Made by a program: the position numbers and the translations under genes
Assembly: GCA_021807845.1 (NCBI GenBank)
Contig: JAKBCM010000080.1
Span: forward strand, 1 to 6,340
Length of the DNA stretch: 6,340 nt
From: Pseudomonadota bacterium
Lineage (GTDB): Bacteria; Pseudomonadota; Gammaproteobacteria; Legionellales; Legionellaceae
Reading direction: 5' to 3'
Shown: positions 1 through 6,340 of the stretch, in pieces
How the letters are laid out: each line of letters starts with the position of its first letter
Position numbering within the stretch: position 1 is the stretch's first letter
Notes under the pieces: model-generated
The model's database searches: none
Seen by the model: the letters and a program-made list of their open reading frames with translations, nothing else
What the model was told of the DNA's origin: nothing

Positions 1-1786
1 GATCTTTACCAGATACTTCGATGTTGTTCGCATGATAGTTGCCTCCAGTAATATGCGTAGATAACTGACTTTGATTCAAAGCGATACTTGTAGTCACCCC
101 AGGTTGACCTAAAATACCAATGGCAAAGTTAGTCGTTGACGGACTATCTCCCGTAAAATCCGTAGATAGGTTGAGTTGACTGTGATTGATGTTGATGTAT
201 GACCCATTCTCTAAAAGAACAAGACCTATGGTTGGTTGTAAGCTGTCTATAGATTGAACATTAATTTGACTATTTGTAATGGTGAATTTCTGAAGACCTG
301 CCATCTCAATTCCTAAAGCGACGCCATCGGTTTTCTGTAAAAAATTGTTAATGTCCATCGTGCTGTTCGATAGCGTCACATTGCCTGCGCTTTGTAAGAG
401 TAATCCTCTTTCATAATTGGTTGATAAATGGGAGGGATCCATCACTCCAATTTTGAGATTATCAAGCATAATATTTTCTGTATTTGCAATAAAAATGGCG
501 TTACCGATAGTCCCTCCTGCATTGATTAATTGTAAATTTGCCAGTGTATTATTTTGATTTCCATCCTCACCTGAGATTGAAAGTTGATTCACGACAAGGG
601 TTGGTCTTTCTGACCCTTGGGCCTCGTTGATATAATTTTGACTTCGGCCTATGAGTGATTCATTGCCAGCCAGAAGCAGTTCTTGGTCAGGAAAAGTATA
701 TTGCCCAGGGGCTAAAAATAAGCTGGGTGGATCTTTAAACTGTGCTTGAAGATTGGTTTTAGCAATGGCAAATGTTGTAATGGTATTGAGATTTGAGCAA
801 GGATGTTCATAAGTGCAATCGCTGAGTTGCACGGAATCTTCAGAAAGAGAAAGGTGAGGCGCACCACTATTGGGTGTAAAAAACCAGATGTTATCTTGAA
901 TGACAACGGATTTGCCAGTCGTTACCCATCCATTCTCAATCGGAATAGAGTTTGCTTGACCCAGGGTTGCAATATTATGTTGTACAGGTTTATCGAGCCA
1001 ATTAGGATTTGTGCTGGAAGAAGGATTATCTACATGAAATTTAATGGCTAAAGTCACTACGCTTTTCTGTAAGGGATCATGGTTATAAGCGAGCTTAAAT
1101 GTAAAATTGTGAAGATTAGGAGTGGAAATACCTGTCGTGACACCTAAAATATGAGATTGACTATCAATGACTGGGTTTGGGAAGTGAAAATAATAGCTTC
1201 CTAAAGAGACGCTCATATTGTAGAGACGATTGATACGATAACTCGCAATCAAATCAGTGCCTGGCCCTACAGAATTACTGGGTTGTAATAATTGATCAAA
1301 CTCATTATGACCCTGGAAATAAAGGTAATCATCAAGGCCAAATTGCGAGGCTAACTGTGTCGGACCACTGTTTTTAATCCTAGCACTAATTGGAATATAG
1401 CCGTTGAAGTTCACTTGCCACTGTTGATGCATGAACTCTAAGCCAGGGTTTAGTGTCCAGAATACTTGACTAAAAGGTGAGCGATTGTAAGCGGTATAAA
1501 GATATCCACCTAGTGATTCATCTGATTTTAGTAAATGTCTATAAAGAAGTCCCAGTTGAATATTACTGTTACTTTTTATAAATGAGTATGCCCCCGCTGC
1601 ATCAATATAAACATGATGCCGTTCATTAAGAGCGAAAGGATAGGTTATCTCTGCAAACCAAGGATATTGATCACCAATTTGATTTTCTAGGAAAAGGGAA
1701 GGAAGGGTTGCAAAGCTTACATGATGCAACAGCAATGTTGAAACAAATGAAATTAAAAAAAACCTTTTTTTATTGAGTTTATGCAC
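1..1786 (-). CDS. Partial outer-membrane/surface protein: signal peptide, inverse-autotransporter-like barrel, beta-helix passenger (3' end off window)
   Basis: The minus frame is open from GTG at 1786 to the left edge: 595 complete codons, no stop, so the C-terminus is missing. Residues 1-26 form a clear signal peptide: KKR, then a hydrophobic core (FFLISFVSTLLL), then cleavage after VSFA. Residues ~40-250 are beta-strand-like with aromatic-alternating segments (PWFAEITYPF, QLGLLYRHLL, GGYLYTAYN, NFNGYIPIS, SYYFHFPNP). This order resembles the barrel of intimin/invasin-type inverse autotransporters, which insert in the outer membrane and export what follows. After a linker comes a Cys pair (C324, C330) and a beta-helix entry (APGQYTF, ESLIGRS, ~359-382). 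Helix-like rungs follow with repeated NS/QS turns at ~470-479, 501-510, 531-540 and 568-577. GTG was chosen because it gives a complete signal peptide. A TTG two codons upstream is the only other in-frame start before a stop. Surface location is well supported; the barrel family is inferred from pattern, and another secreted beta-helix protein is the alternative. No function is assigned. Confidence 0.75.
   Translation of the reverse strand, partial: MHKLNKKRFFLISFVSTLLLHHVSFATLPSLFLENQIGDQYPWFAEITYPFALNERHHVYIDAAGAYSFIKSNSNIQLGLLYRHLLKSDESLGGYLYTAYNRSPFSQVFWTLNPGLEFMHQQWQVNFNGYIPISARIKNSGPTQLASQFGLDDYLYFQGHNEFDQLLQPSNSVGPGTDLIASYRINRLYNMSVSLGSYYFHFPNPVIDSQSHILGVTTGISTPNLHNFTFKLAYNHDPLQKSVVTLAIKFHVDNPSSSTNPNWLDKPVQHNIATLGQANSIPIENGWVTTGKSVVIQDNIWFFTPNSGAPHLSLSEDSVQLSDCTYEHPCSNLNTITTFAIAKTNLQAQFKDPPSLFLAPGQYTFPDQELLLAGNESLIGRSQNYINEAQGSERPTLVVNQLSISGEDGNQNNTLANLQLINAGGTIGNAIFIANTENIMLDNLKIGVMDPSHLSTNYERGLLLQSAGNVTLSNSTMDINNFLQKTDGVALGIEMAGLQKFTITNSQINVQSIDSLQPTIGLVLLENGSYININHSQLNLSTDFTGDSPSTTNFAIGILGQPGVTTSIALNQSQLSTHITGGNYHANNIEVSGKD
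1755..1771. repeat. A8-CC-T7 homopolymer tract in signal-peptide coding region
   Basis: On the plus strand eight A (1755-1762), CC, then seven T (1765-1771) lie within codons 5-11 of the surface-protein gene, encoding its KKR-FF-L segment. A length change in either run by one base would shift the frame just after the start. Such tracts can serve as slippage sites in surface-protein genes, but AAA and TTT codons are common in an A+T-rich signal-peptide region, so this may be compositional. Confidence 0.4.
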
Positions 1787-1799
1787 AGGCAAAAGTCAT
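1779..1799 (-). CDS. Six-codon mini-ORF MTFACA overlapping the surface-protein start (possible coupling leader)
   Basis: ATG at 1799-1797 opens a six-codon frame (MTFACA) ended by TAA at 1781-1779. The GTG start of the downstream gene (1786-1784) lies inside its last codons in another frame, so a ribosome terminating at the TAA would be within a few bases of that GTG. The mini-ORF has the best-placed Shine-Dalgarno in the leader, whereas the GTG has none at normal distance. This arrangement is typical of termination-reinitiation coupling. It could also be chance: an ATG near a purine run is not rare. I see no attenuator-style run of one amino-acid codon. The peptide itself need not have a function. 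Confidence 0.35.
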   Translation of the reverse strand: MTFACA

Positions 1800-1806
1800 C
1801 AAATGA

Positions 1807-1813
1807 CCCCCTC
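1807..1813 (-). promoter_or_regulatory. Strong Shine-Dalgarno GAGGGGG
   Basis: GAGGGGG reads 5'->3' on the minus strand from 1813 to 1807. It sits 7 nt before the ATG of the six-codon mini-ORF (1799), an ideal spacing. It lies 14 nt before the alternative TTG (1792) and 20 nt before the GTG (1786) of the surface-protein gene. It therefore fits the mini-ORF better than the gene itself, which suggests that the gene may be reached by translational coupling. Confidence 0.55.
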
Positions 1814-1894
1814 AGTCTGTTGTGTTGAATGTGGCAAAGCTCCTCAACAATAAACTCAATAAAATAGAAGTGCAAGAAGAGTGAACGTGACATC

Positions 1895-4800
1895 CTAGGG
1901 TATCTTTTTACTATTCTCATCTAATTGATCAACGACTTGTATGCTATCTGTTTTGGCTACAAAAAATCGCCATCGTCCTGTTCCTATGTTGTGAAAGGTT
2001 AAGGTGAGACATAGCATGATGACATTGAGAATATCCAATACCACTTGTTTATAACCACGATGCTTTTCGAGTACGGGTTTTGCCCGATTGATGGCTGCTG
2101 TACAGCCTGCTAAAAATTGGTCTTTATTGATATGGTTAGCGAAATATTTGGTAATTTCATCTTCCATCTCAACATATAGATAAAAGGCTGCTTTTGCAGC
2201 TTCTTTATATTCGTCATGATGTGATGAATATAAAGCATGCTTTAGCGCTTTTATTTTCAATGCGCCTAAGGCGGCTCTCATTTTCAATTCAGCATTATTG
2301 GAGGCATCTGCTCTTTCTTTTTCATCTTTCTGCTTTATTTCTTGCTGATTCACCCAAGCATTTCGGGTGGTTTTAGTCAGATTGGCATGATTGAATGCCA
2401 AAAAGAGACTATCAAAATCTTTGGTCTTATCAAGCACCAATAAAATTTGTTGCTCATTCAACCAATCCCAAGAACCAATTTTGCCAGTAAAGTTTGGGTT
2501 GTTGAGTAGCACATCTGCAATGGCGCTCGTCATGCCAGGTCTATCCAGCATGGCATCTATTTGCTCTTTCAGGTGTACTTTTTGGGCTAAAACCAAAAGA
2601 TCGTTATCGCTAAATTTTATCTTAGAGTTGATCAATAAAGGGAGCTCGGTTTCATCTGCTTCGGCAATCATGTCAGATATTGGTATCCATTCTATATCAG
2701 CCTCATCACCTGTTTTTAAGAGAATCTGTCCGAGCGTAACCTCTAGTTGATTGTTCTTAATAATGGTCATCATCTCTTGTTTCACATGTAACGCGCTAGA
2801 AAGCGAGAGAAGCCAACGTGCACCCTTTTCCCATGAGGTGGCTTCAGCGGTTTTCTTCTGCAATTGACATTGCGAAAATACCTTTTTTGCTAAAGCTAAG
2901 GGCACATCGGGATTTATCGAGTTCTTTGGCGTTATCATCATGTCTTCTAGTACGGTGAGTGAAAATTGAGAATGATTCGCAACCATTGCCAACACTTCAG
3001 GACTTGCCTGTGGATGGGTCATCAATTGTGCCAGTATCAGGTTATCTTTTTGAATAATCGCATGATTTACAATGACTTTTAACGTACTCTCTGTGACATC
3101 TGGACGTGTTATTAATTTTCTTAATTGATCACCAGTTTTACACTGTTTGGCAAGTAAATTAAGGACAATGGGTGGAAATGGTCCTGATGTTTCAAAATCA
3201 CAGAATACATCAAACTCTTGATGATTCGCTTGAGGAATCATTTCCATCAGCGGTAATTCCCCGACGATGTCTTTCCCAAATAATTTGAGGAGTTTAAAGC
3301 CAAATGAGGGGTTAATCGGCCCACTAGCAATCAGTCGAACCATACTGCGTTTTAGAGATACATCCGTTCGTGTTTTCAGAACGATTTGGAGCAAACAGGC
3401 TTCCCAAGCATTGATAGCATCTGGCGTTTGATTTTGAGTATGGTATCGAGCAAAGGCGTAAGTTGCTATTTTTTGCAGAAGCTGCGTGTCATTCAAAGAC
3501 AGGCGATTTAAGATATTTACAAACAAATCAGGTGATGCAATAGGATTTGCCAGAACTTGCTCTATCAAGACGGGATCATTTTTAGAGATTGGGTGATTGA
3601 TTGCTTGTAAAAGAAGAGGTTCATTTATCTCTTTTCTTTGAACGATGAGACGTAACCCTTGTAAATCAAGTGCGGTGGCGCTTAAGAAACTTTTTAATTG
3701 TTCTGTATCCATGAGAGGAGAGTCATTTAAAATCACACACAAGCCACCGGCATCTATGGATGGGTGGTTCAAAATGGCATTTTGAACTGTTTTAGTTGCG
3801 TTTCGATGTTGATAAATCTCCCTGAGAAAAAAGCCACTTTGAATAATGATTAAAAAATGCTTTTCGGATAATTGAGGATTTTTTAAAATAGCACTATAAA
3901 CCAAAACAGTGAGATCCTGACGTTTTAGCAAAGCCTCTATAAGTGCATCCGTTTTACATTTCATAGCTGTTGCTGCCAAATTTATTTCAGCCAATCGCAC
4001 AGGTAATTTAAGAATAGTCAGGATGCAAGCATCATCACAGTGAGGATTTTCAAGAGCAGCTGCTACCGTTCCTGATGAAACTGTTGATCTGGATAAAACA
4101 AGAAGCAGAATGTCACGGGATGTTGCATTTTTGCACCATGATTCTATCAGTTTATCACTGAGATCATTACGTTCTAGCAATGTCTCTATCTGTTCTTTTT
4201 GGGTGCACCTGGATGATAGTTTTTCTAAATTGGCCTCACTCAATGGCGCTTTTTTAAGAATAGCGGTTACACAGTGATCATCGCATAATGGATTGTTAAG
4301 GATTGCAAATACGATCTCTTGTGTGGTAAATGGTCTCGATAAAGCAAGATGAAGTATGTGAATGGATTGAGCGTTTTTGCACCATGATTCTACGAGTTTA
4401 TCGTTGAGATTAGGATGTTTGAACAGAGTCTCTATCTCTTCTTTGCTGGTACACTTGGATGATAGCTTTTCTAAATTGGCCTCACTTAAAGGGGATAATG
4501 TAAGAATCATTTTCACACAGGTATTATTACATACTGGATTGTTCAAAATTTGTAATAGTGCTTCTTGAGAAAGGGTTGGTCTCGCTAAAATAATGAGAAG
4601 TATGTCAACTAAGTCTGTATATTTACACCATGATTCGATGAGTTCATCGCTGAGATCAGGACGTTTTAGCAAAGTCTCCATCTCGGCTTTCATGAGCCTC
4701 GTGGCTGCTAACTTTTCTAAATTAACCTTATTCAATGTGGGTAAGCTTAGAATGATTTTCACACAGTCATAATCACACAGTGGGTTGTTCAGGATTTGAA

Positions 4801-6340
4801 ACACTGTTTCTTGTGAAATGTTTGGTTTGGATAAAACCGTGAGCAGGATGTCGCTGGATTTTGCTTGTTTGCACCATGATTCTATGAATGGATCGGTGAG
4901 CTCAGGACGTTTTAGCAAAGCACTTATTTGTTCATTATTATCACACCTATATGATAATGTTTGTATGGTTGTTTCATCCAAGGAAATCGGTAAGTCCAGA
5001 ATAGCCATCTTACACGCATGATCACAGTGAGCGTTACCAAGGATTTGTGACACTAATTTTTGAGAGACTGGTTGTATGGACAAGAGTGATATGAGCCAGC
5101 TCGATGTTGTCGCACGCTTACACCAATTTAAAATACACACATCAGTGAGTGGTTTGAAATCCAGTCCTGGGATAAAACGAATGATTTTCAATAGTTCGAG
5201 ACGTGCGTGCCACCAAGCACCAGGGGGAGTAGGCGTGCTTTCTTTTTGATAGCCATGTTGCTTATAGAATTCTTCAAGCGACATATGAAGAACTGTGGTC
5301 AATATGCGCACGGCCGCCTGATTTGCCTCTATTTTAGTCAAAAATTCATTGGGGCTTAAACACGTGGCTAACTCTTTTAAGCCATTCAGATATTCTAAAT
5401 GGTTATTCACAAATGATAAGCTACTTACCGGCACATCCAGCGTATTAATATCAAAGGTTATTTCCTGTGGGGAATCTTTATGCATCGTATTCAGAGTTTG
5501 AAATGCACGAGCTACTTTTTTATACTCCGTGATTTGCATGGGCATGGTTTTCGGTAAAACGCTTTTCCAATCAAAATGGGTGAAATCGTCAAATGGGTGT
5601 TCGGCAATATAGGTATATCCTTCGATATTATTTTGTGTGATTAATGATTGCAGCTGTTGATATCCGGAGGAACTTCCAGGCCTATATTTGAGTAACTTAT
5701 CTTTGAAAAAATCAAGTTTTTCAATCGTTTGTTCTCTTAACCAAGTCAATGGAACCTCTTGATTGGCGAGCCCCTGCAGATTGCCACTGAAAAAGTGCAC
5801 TTGTTCTCGCAAGGATTGATATGCTGGAGTTTGAAGCACATTCCCGGGTCTCTTTCCTGCCCCAGCGATGACTGTATCATCCAAAGTAGACAACCAACTT
5901 CCTTGCAGCGCGTTGATTTTGGGTTTCATTTCTGCCGCTTCTTCAGGAGTCACAAGCATTGCCTGAAGTTGTCCACCAAGTCCAATATTGTACCAAACCA
6001 AATGAACCGGTTTTAAATATACACCTACGAGGTGAGTTTGATTGACATAAGTGTGTGCATAATTTTTGCTAGCGCATATATTTTCAGAAAATATATTCAC
6101 TGATGCTTCCCCAGGAGGAGTGCACATGACATTGAGTGATACCGCCACTTGACTTAAAGTTGTAGCGTTTGTTGGCAAAGGGTGATCGCGCCAAGACATC
6201 TTTTCTAGGGCAACCAGACTCGGATCATAACAATCTTTAAGCTCTATGGTTTCAGTTTCAACTTCTTTTTGTACTTCTTTTTGAACCTCAACTTCTAACG
6301 CTTCCGCTTCATCTGGGCCATCGTATTCTGGCAAGCAATT
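1895..6340 (-). CDS. Giant Legionella-type alpha-helical repeat protein, possible effector (5' end off window)
   Basis: The frame is open from the right edge to TAG at 1897-1895. The first possible in-window start is TTG at 6334, numbered residue 1 here (1479 aa), but AAT TGC precedes it in frame and no ribosome site is visible, so the true N-terminus is probably upstream. Layout: acidic linker ~1-33 (EVQKEVQKEVE); mixed region ~35-165; helical block ~168-220 (YQSLREQVHFFSGNL, WLREQTIEKLDFF); helical region to ~395; five tandem units of 82-83 residues at 396-807; degenerate solenoid ~808-1330 with recurrent 'xxNP/RP-xxS/T-xx-h' turns (ILKNPQLS, LANPIASP, LMTHPQASP) like leucine-rich-repeat-variant proteins; lysine/alanine-rich helices ~1345-1420; tail HRGYKQ, 17 hydrophobic residues (1431-1447), FFVAKTDS. 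No signal peptide or catalytic motif is seen. Such solenoids normally bind proteins. The tail resembles that of large Legionella proteins, so a Dot/Icm substrate is a reasonable inference but unproven. The downstream surface-protein gene starts 108 bp later on the same strand. Confidence 0.85.
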   Translation of the reverse strand, partial: NCLPEYDGPDEAEALEVEVQKEVQKEVETETIELKDCYDPSLVALEKMSWRDHPLPTNATTLSQVAVSLNVMCTPPGEASVNIFSENICASKNYAHTYVNQTHLVGVYLKPVHLVWYNIGLGGQLQAMLVTPEEAAEMKPKINALQGSWLSTLDDTVIAGAGKRPGNVLQTPAYQSLREQVHFFSGNLQGLANQEVPLTWLREQTIEKLDFFKDKLLKYRPGSSSGYQQLQSLITQNNIEGYTYIAEHPFDDFTHFDWKSVLPKTMPMQITEYKKVARAFQTLNTMHKDSPQEITFDINTLDVPVSSLSFVNNHLEYLNGLKELATCLSPNEFLTKIEANQAAVRILTTVLHMSLEEFYKQHGYQKESTPTPPGAWWHARLELLKIIRFIPGLDFKPLTDVCILNWCKRATTSSWLISLLSIQPVSQKLVSQILGNAHCDHACKMAILDLPISLDETTIQTLSYRCDNNEQISALLKRPELTDPFIESWCKQAKSSDILLTVLSKPNISQETVFQILNNPLCDYDCVKIILSLPTLNKVNLEKLAATRLMKAEMETLLKRPDLSDELIESWCKYTDLVDILLIILARPTLSQEALLQILNNPVCNNTCVKMILTLSPLSEANLEKLSSKCTSKEEIETLFKHPNLNDKLVESWCKNAQSIHILHLALSRPFTTQEIVFAILNNPLCDDHCVTAILKKAPLSEANLEKLSSRCTQKEQIETLLERNDLSDKLIESWCKNATSRDILLLVLSRSTVSSGTVAAALENPHCDDACILTILKLPVRLAEINLAATAMKCKTDALIEALLKRQDLTVLVYSAILKNPQLSEKHFLIIIQSGFFLREIYQHRNATKTVQNAILNHPSIDAGGLCVILNDSPLMDTEQLKSFLSATALDLQGLRLIVQRKEINEPLLLQAINHPISKNDPVLIEQVLANPIASPDLFVNILNRLSLNDTQLLQKIATYAFARYHTQNQTPDAINAWEACLLQIVLKTRTDVSLKRSMVRLIASGPINPSFGFKLLKLFGKDIVGELPLMEMIPQANHQEFDVFCDFETSGPFPPIVLNLLAKQCKTGDQLRKLITRPDVTESTLKVIVNHAIIQKDNLILAQLMTHPQASPEVLAMVANHSQFSLTVLEDMMITPKNSINPDVPLALAKKVFSQCQLQKKTAEATSWEKGARWLLSLSSALHVKQEMMTIIKNNQLEVTLGQILLKTGDEADIEWIPISDMIAEADETELPLLINSKIKFSDNDLLVLAQKVHLKEQIDAMLDRPGMTSAIADVLLNNPNFTGKIGSWDWLNEQQILLVLDKTKDFDSLFLAFNHANLTKTTRNAWVNQQEIKQKDEKERADASNNAELKMRAALGALKIKALKHALYSSHHDEYKEAAKAAFYLYVEMEDEITKYFANHINKDQFLAGCTAAINRAKPVLEKHRGYKQVVLDILNVIMLCLTLTFHNIGTGRWRFFVAKTDSIQVVDQLDENSKKIP
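1898..2062 (-). other. Legionella-type C-terminal tail (HRGYKQ, hydrophobic segment, FFVAKTDS)
   Basis: This codes for the last 55 residues (1425-1479) of the giant protein. HRGYKQ is followed by a 17-residue hydrophobic run with no charge except one Asp (VVLDILNVIMLCLTLTF), a polar turn, an aromatic/basic strand (RWRFFVAKTDS) and a charged end. I recall this order recurring at the ends of many large Legionella proteins, usually just after lysine-rich helices, as here. Its role is not known to me. The hydrophobic run could touch a membrane or pack internally, and its length is marginal for a transmembrane helix. The extreme C-terminus (LDENSKKIP) is only mildly acidic. Confidence 0.5.
3914..5149 (-). 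repeat. Five tandem 82-83-codon coding repeats with conserved cysteines
   Basis: Five consecutive units lie inside the giant gene: 5149-4901 (83 codons), 4900-4655, 4654-4409, 4408-4163 (82 codons each) and 4162-3914 (83 codons). The anchor encoding ESWC recurs exactly every 246 bp in units 2-5. The consensus reads L(S/T)D.LIESWCK, then ILL.(V/L)LSRP..SQE, ILNNP.CD..CV..IL, PLSEANLEKLSS.C, KEEIETLLKRPD. Units 3 and 4 are closest, about 45 of 82 identical by hand count. Units 1 and 5 each carry one extra residue between the C-x3-C pair and the last Cys. DNA is also locally conserved; for example ACGTTTTAGCAAAG (+ strand) starts at 3920, 4661 and 4907. The units probably fold as stacked helical hairpins of an alpha-solenoid. 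Confidence 0.92.
6261..6284 (-). repeat. 12-bp tandem duplication in acidic linker coding sequence
   Basis: Two adjacent 12-bp copies, differing only at the last base on the plus strand (ACTTCTTTTTGT then ACTTCTTTTTGA), encode the repeated EVQK of the EVQKEVQKEVE linker. It is a low-complexity, in-frame repeat, so copy-number change would lengthen or shorten the linker without a frameshift. Linkers of this Glu/Val/Gln/Lys/Thr type usually separate two folded domains, which fits a domain encoded beyond the right edge. Confidence 0.7.

Larger units (their letters stand above)
1768..1864. repeat. Perfect 15-bp inverted repeat enclosing the leader and start codon of the surface-protein gene
   Basis: The plus-strand arms are TTTTATTGAGTTTAT (1768-1782) and ATAAACTCAATAAAA (1850-1864), perfectly complementary with a 67-nt loop. 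On the minus-strand transcript the upstream arm lies in the leader and the downstream arm covers codons 2-7 of the surface-protein gene. The loop holds the Shine-Dalgarno, the mini-ORF ATG and the GTG. Two small hairpins sit inside it: TGTTGA/TCAACA (1823-1828 with 1844-1849, directly abutting the outer stem) and GTCAT-CAA-ATGAC (1795-1807), which spans the mini-ORF ATG. Together they could form a three-way junction. The stem is mostly A-U. The loop is far too long for an intrinsic terminator. Confidence 0.6.

Noticed and set aside
712..906. Minus-strand 64-codon ATG frame
   Set aside because: It is in another frame inside the 595-codon surface-protein gene and lacks any independent support.
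1779..1799. Frameshifted true N-terminus beginning at the ATG at 1799
   Set aside because: The frame ends at TAA after six codons, and the downstream GTG frame already gives a complete signal peptide, so no frameshift is needed.
1768..1864. Intrinsic terminator between the two genes
   Set aside because: The inverted repeat has a 67-nt loop, an A-U stem and extends into the next gene's coding region; the following T run is codons 9-11. No G+C-rich short hairpin with a U tail is present at 1787-1894.
1847..1875. Possible promoter TTGCAC - 17 nt - TATTGT (minus) before the surface-protein gene
   Set aside because: The -35 matches consensus at only 3 of 6 bases and the -10 at 4 of 6; in A+T-rich DNA this is not enough. 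It remains the best-spaced candidate if a start in the leader is mapped.
1898..1950. Glu-rich E-block Dot/Icm signal at the C-terminus of the giant protein
   Set aside because: The last residues (DQLDENSKKIP) contain only scattered acidic residues, not a clear EExxE-type block, so it was not used as evidence of secretion.
2391..2750. Plus-strand open frame of 119 codons, and similar ones at 803-1051, 2194-2376, 4377-4568, 4818-5021 and 5759-6016
   Set aside because: All lie antisense to long, well-supported minus-strand coding sequence, show no recognisable protein character, and two sit on the internal repeats, so they reflect the opposite strand.
3914..5149. CRISPR or satellite array from the regular 246-bp spacing
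   Set aside because: The periodicity is in-frame coding repetition with diverged units; there are no short identical repeats separated by unique spacers.

Overview
The window looks like A+T-rich chromosomal DNA of a Legionella or close relative (Legionellales). This rests on protein character recalled by eye, not on a search. The dominant gene encodes a very large, mostly alpha-helical repeat protein. It ends in an 'HRG(Y/W)KQ - hydrophobic stretch - FF.(A)KTDS' tail that I associate with large Legionella proteins, many of which are Dot/Icm substrates or candidates. I see no rRNA, tRNA, IS element, integrase, CRISPR array or other mobile-element hallmark.

Layout: all supported coding sequence is on the minus strand, so the transcriptional order runs from right to left. 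(1) 6340-1895 is a giant gene whose 5' end lies beyond the right edge. The first in-window start is a TTG at 6334, but the frame is open to the edge. It encodes an acidic linker, a helical N-terminal region, five tandem 82-83-residue units rich in Cys, a longer degenerate alpha-solenoid and the Legionella-type tail. (2) 1894-1787 is a 108-bp intergenic leader. It holds a perfect 15-bp inverted repeat, a strong GAGGGGG Shine-Dalgarno, and a six-codon mini-ORF whose stop overlaps the next start. (3) 1786-1 is a 595-codon partial gene starting at GTG and running off the left edge. It encodes a secreted or outer-membrane protein: signal peptide, a beta-strand-rich block resembling an inverse-autotransporter (intimin/invasin type) barrel, then a right-handed parallel beta-helix-like passenger. 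This frame is open throughout but has no in-window stop.

The genes are co-oriented, but no sequence evidence shows that they work together. The first is plausibly a cytoplasmic or translocated scaffold-type protein and the second a surface protein. The most interesting signals are the cysteine-patterned 82-residue repeats, the possible inverse-autotransporter/beta-helix architecture, and the structured leader with its overlapping mini-ORF in front of the surface-protein gene. I did not find a convincing new multi-gene system.
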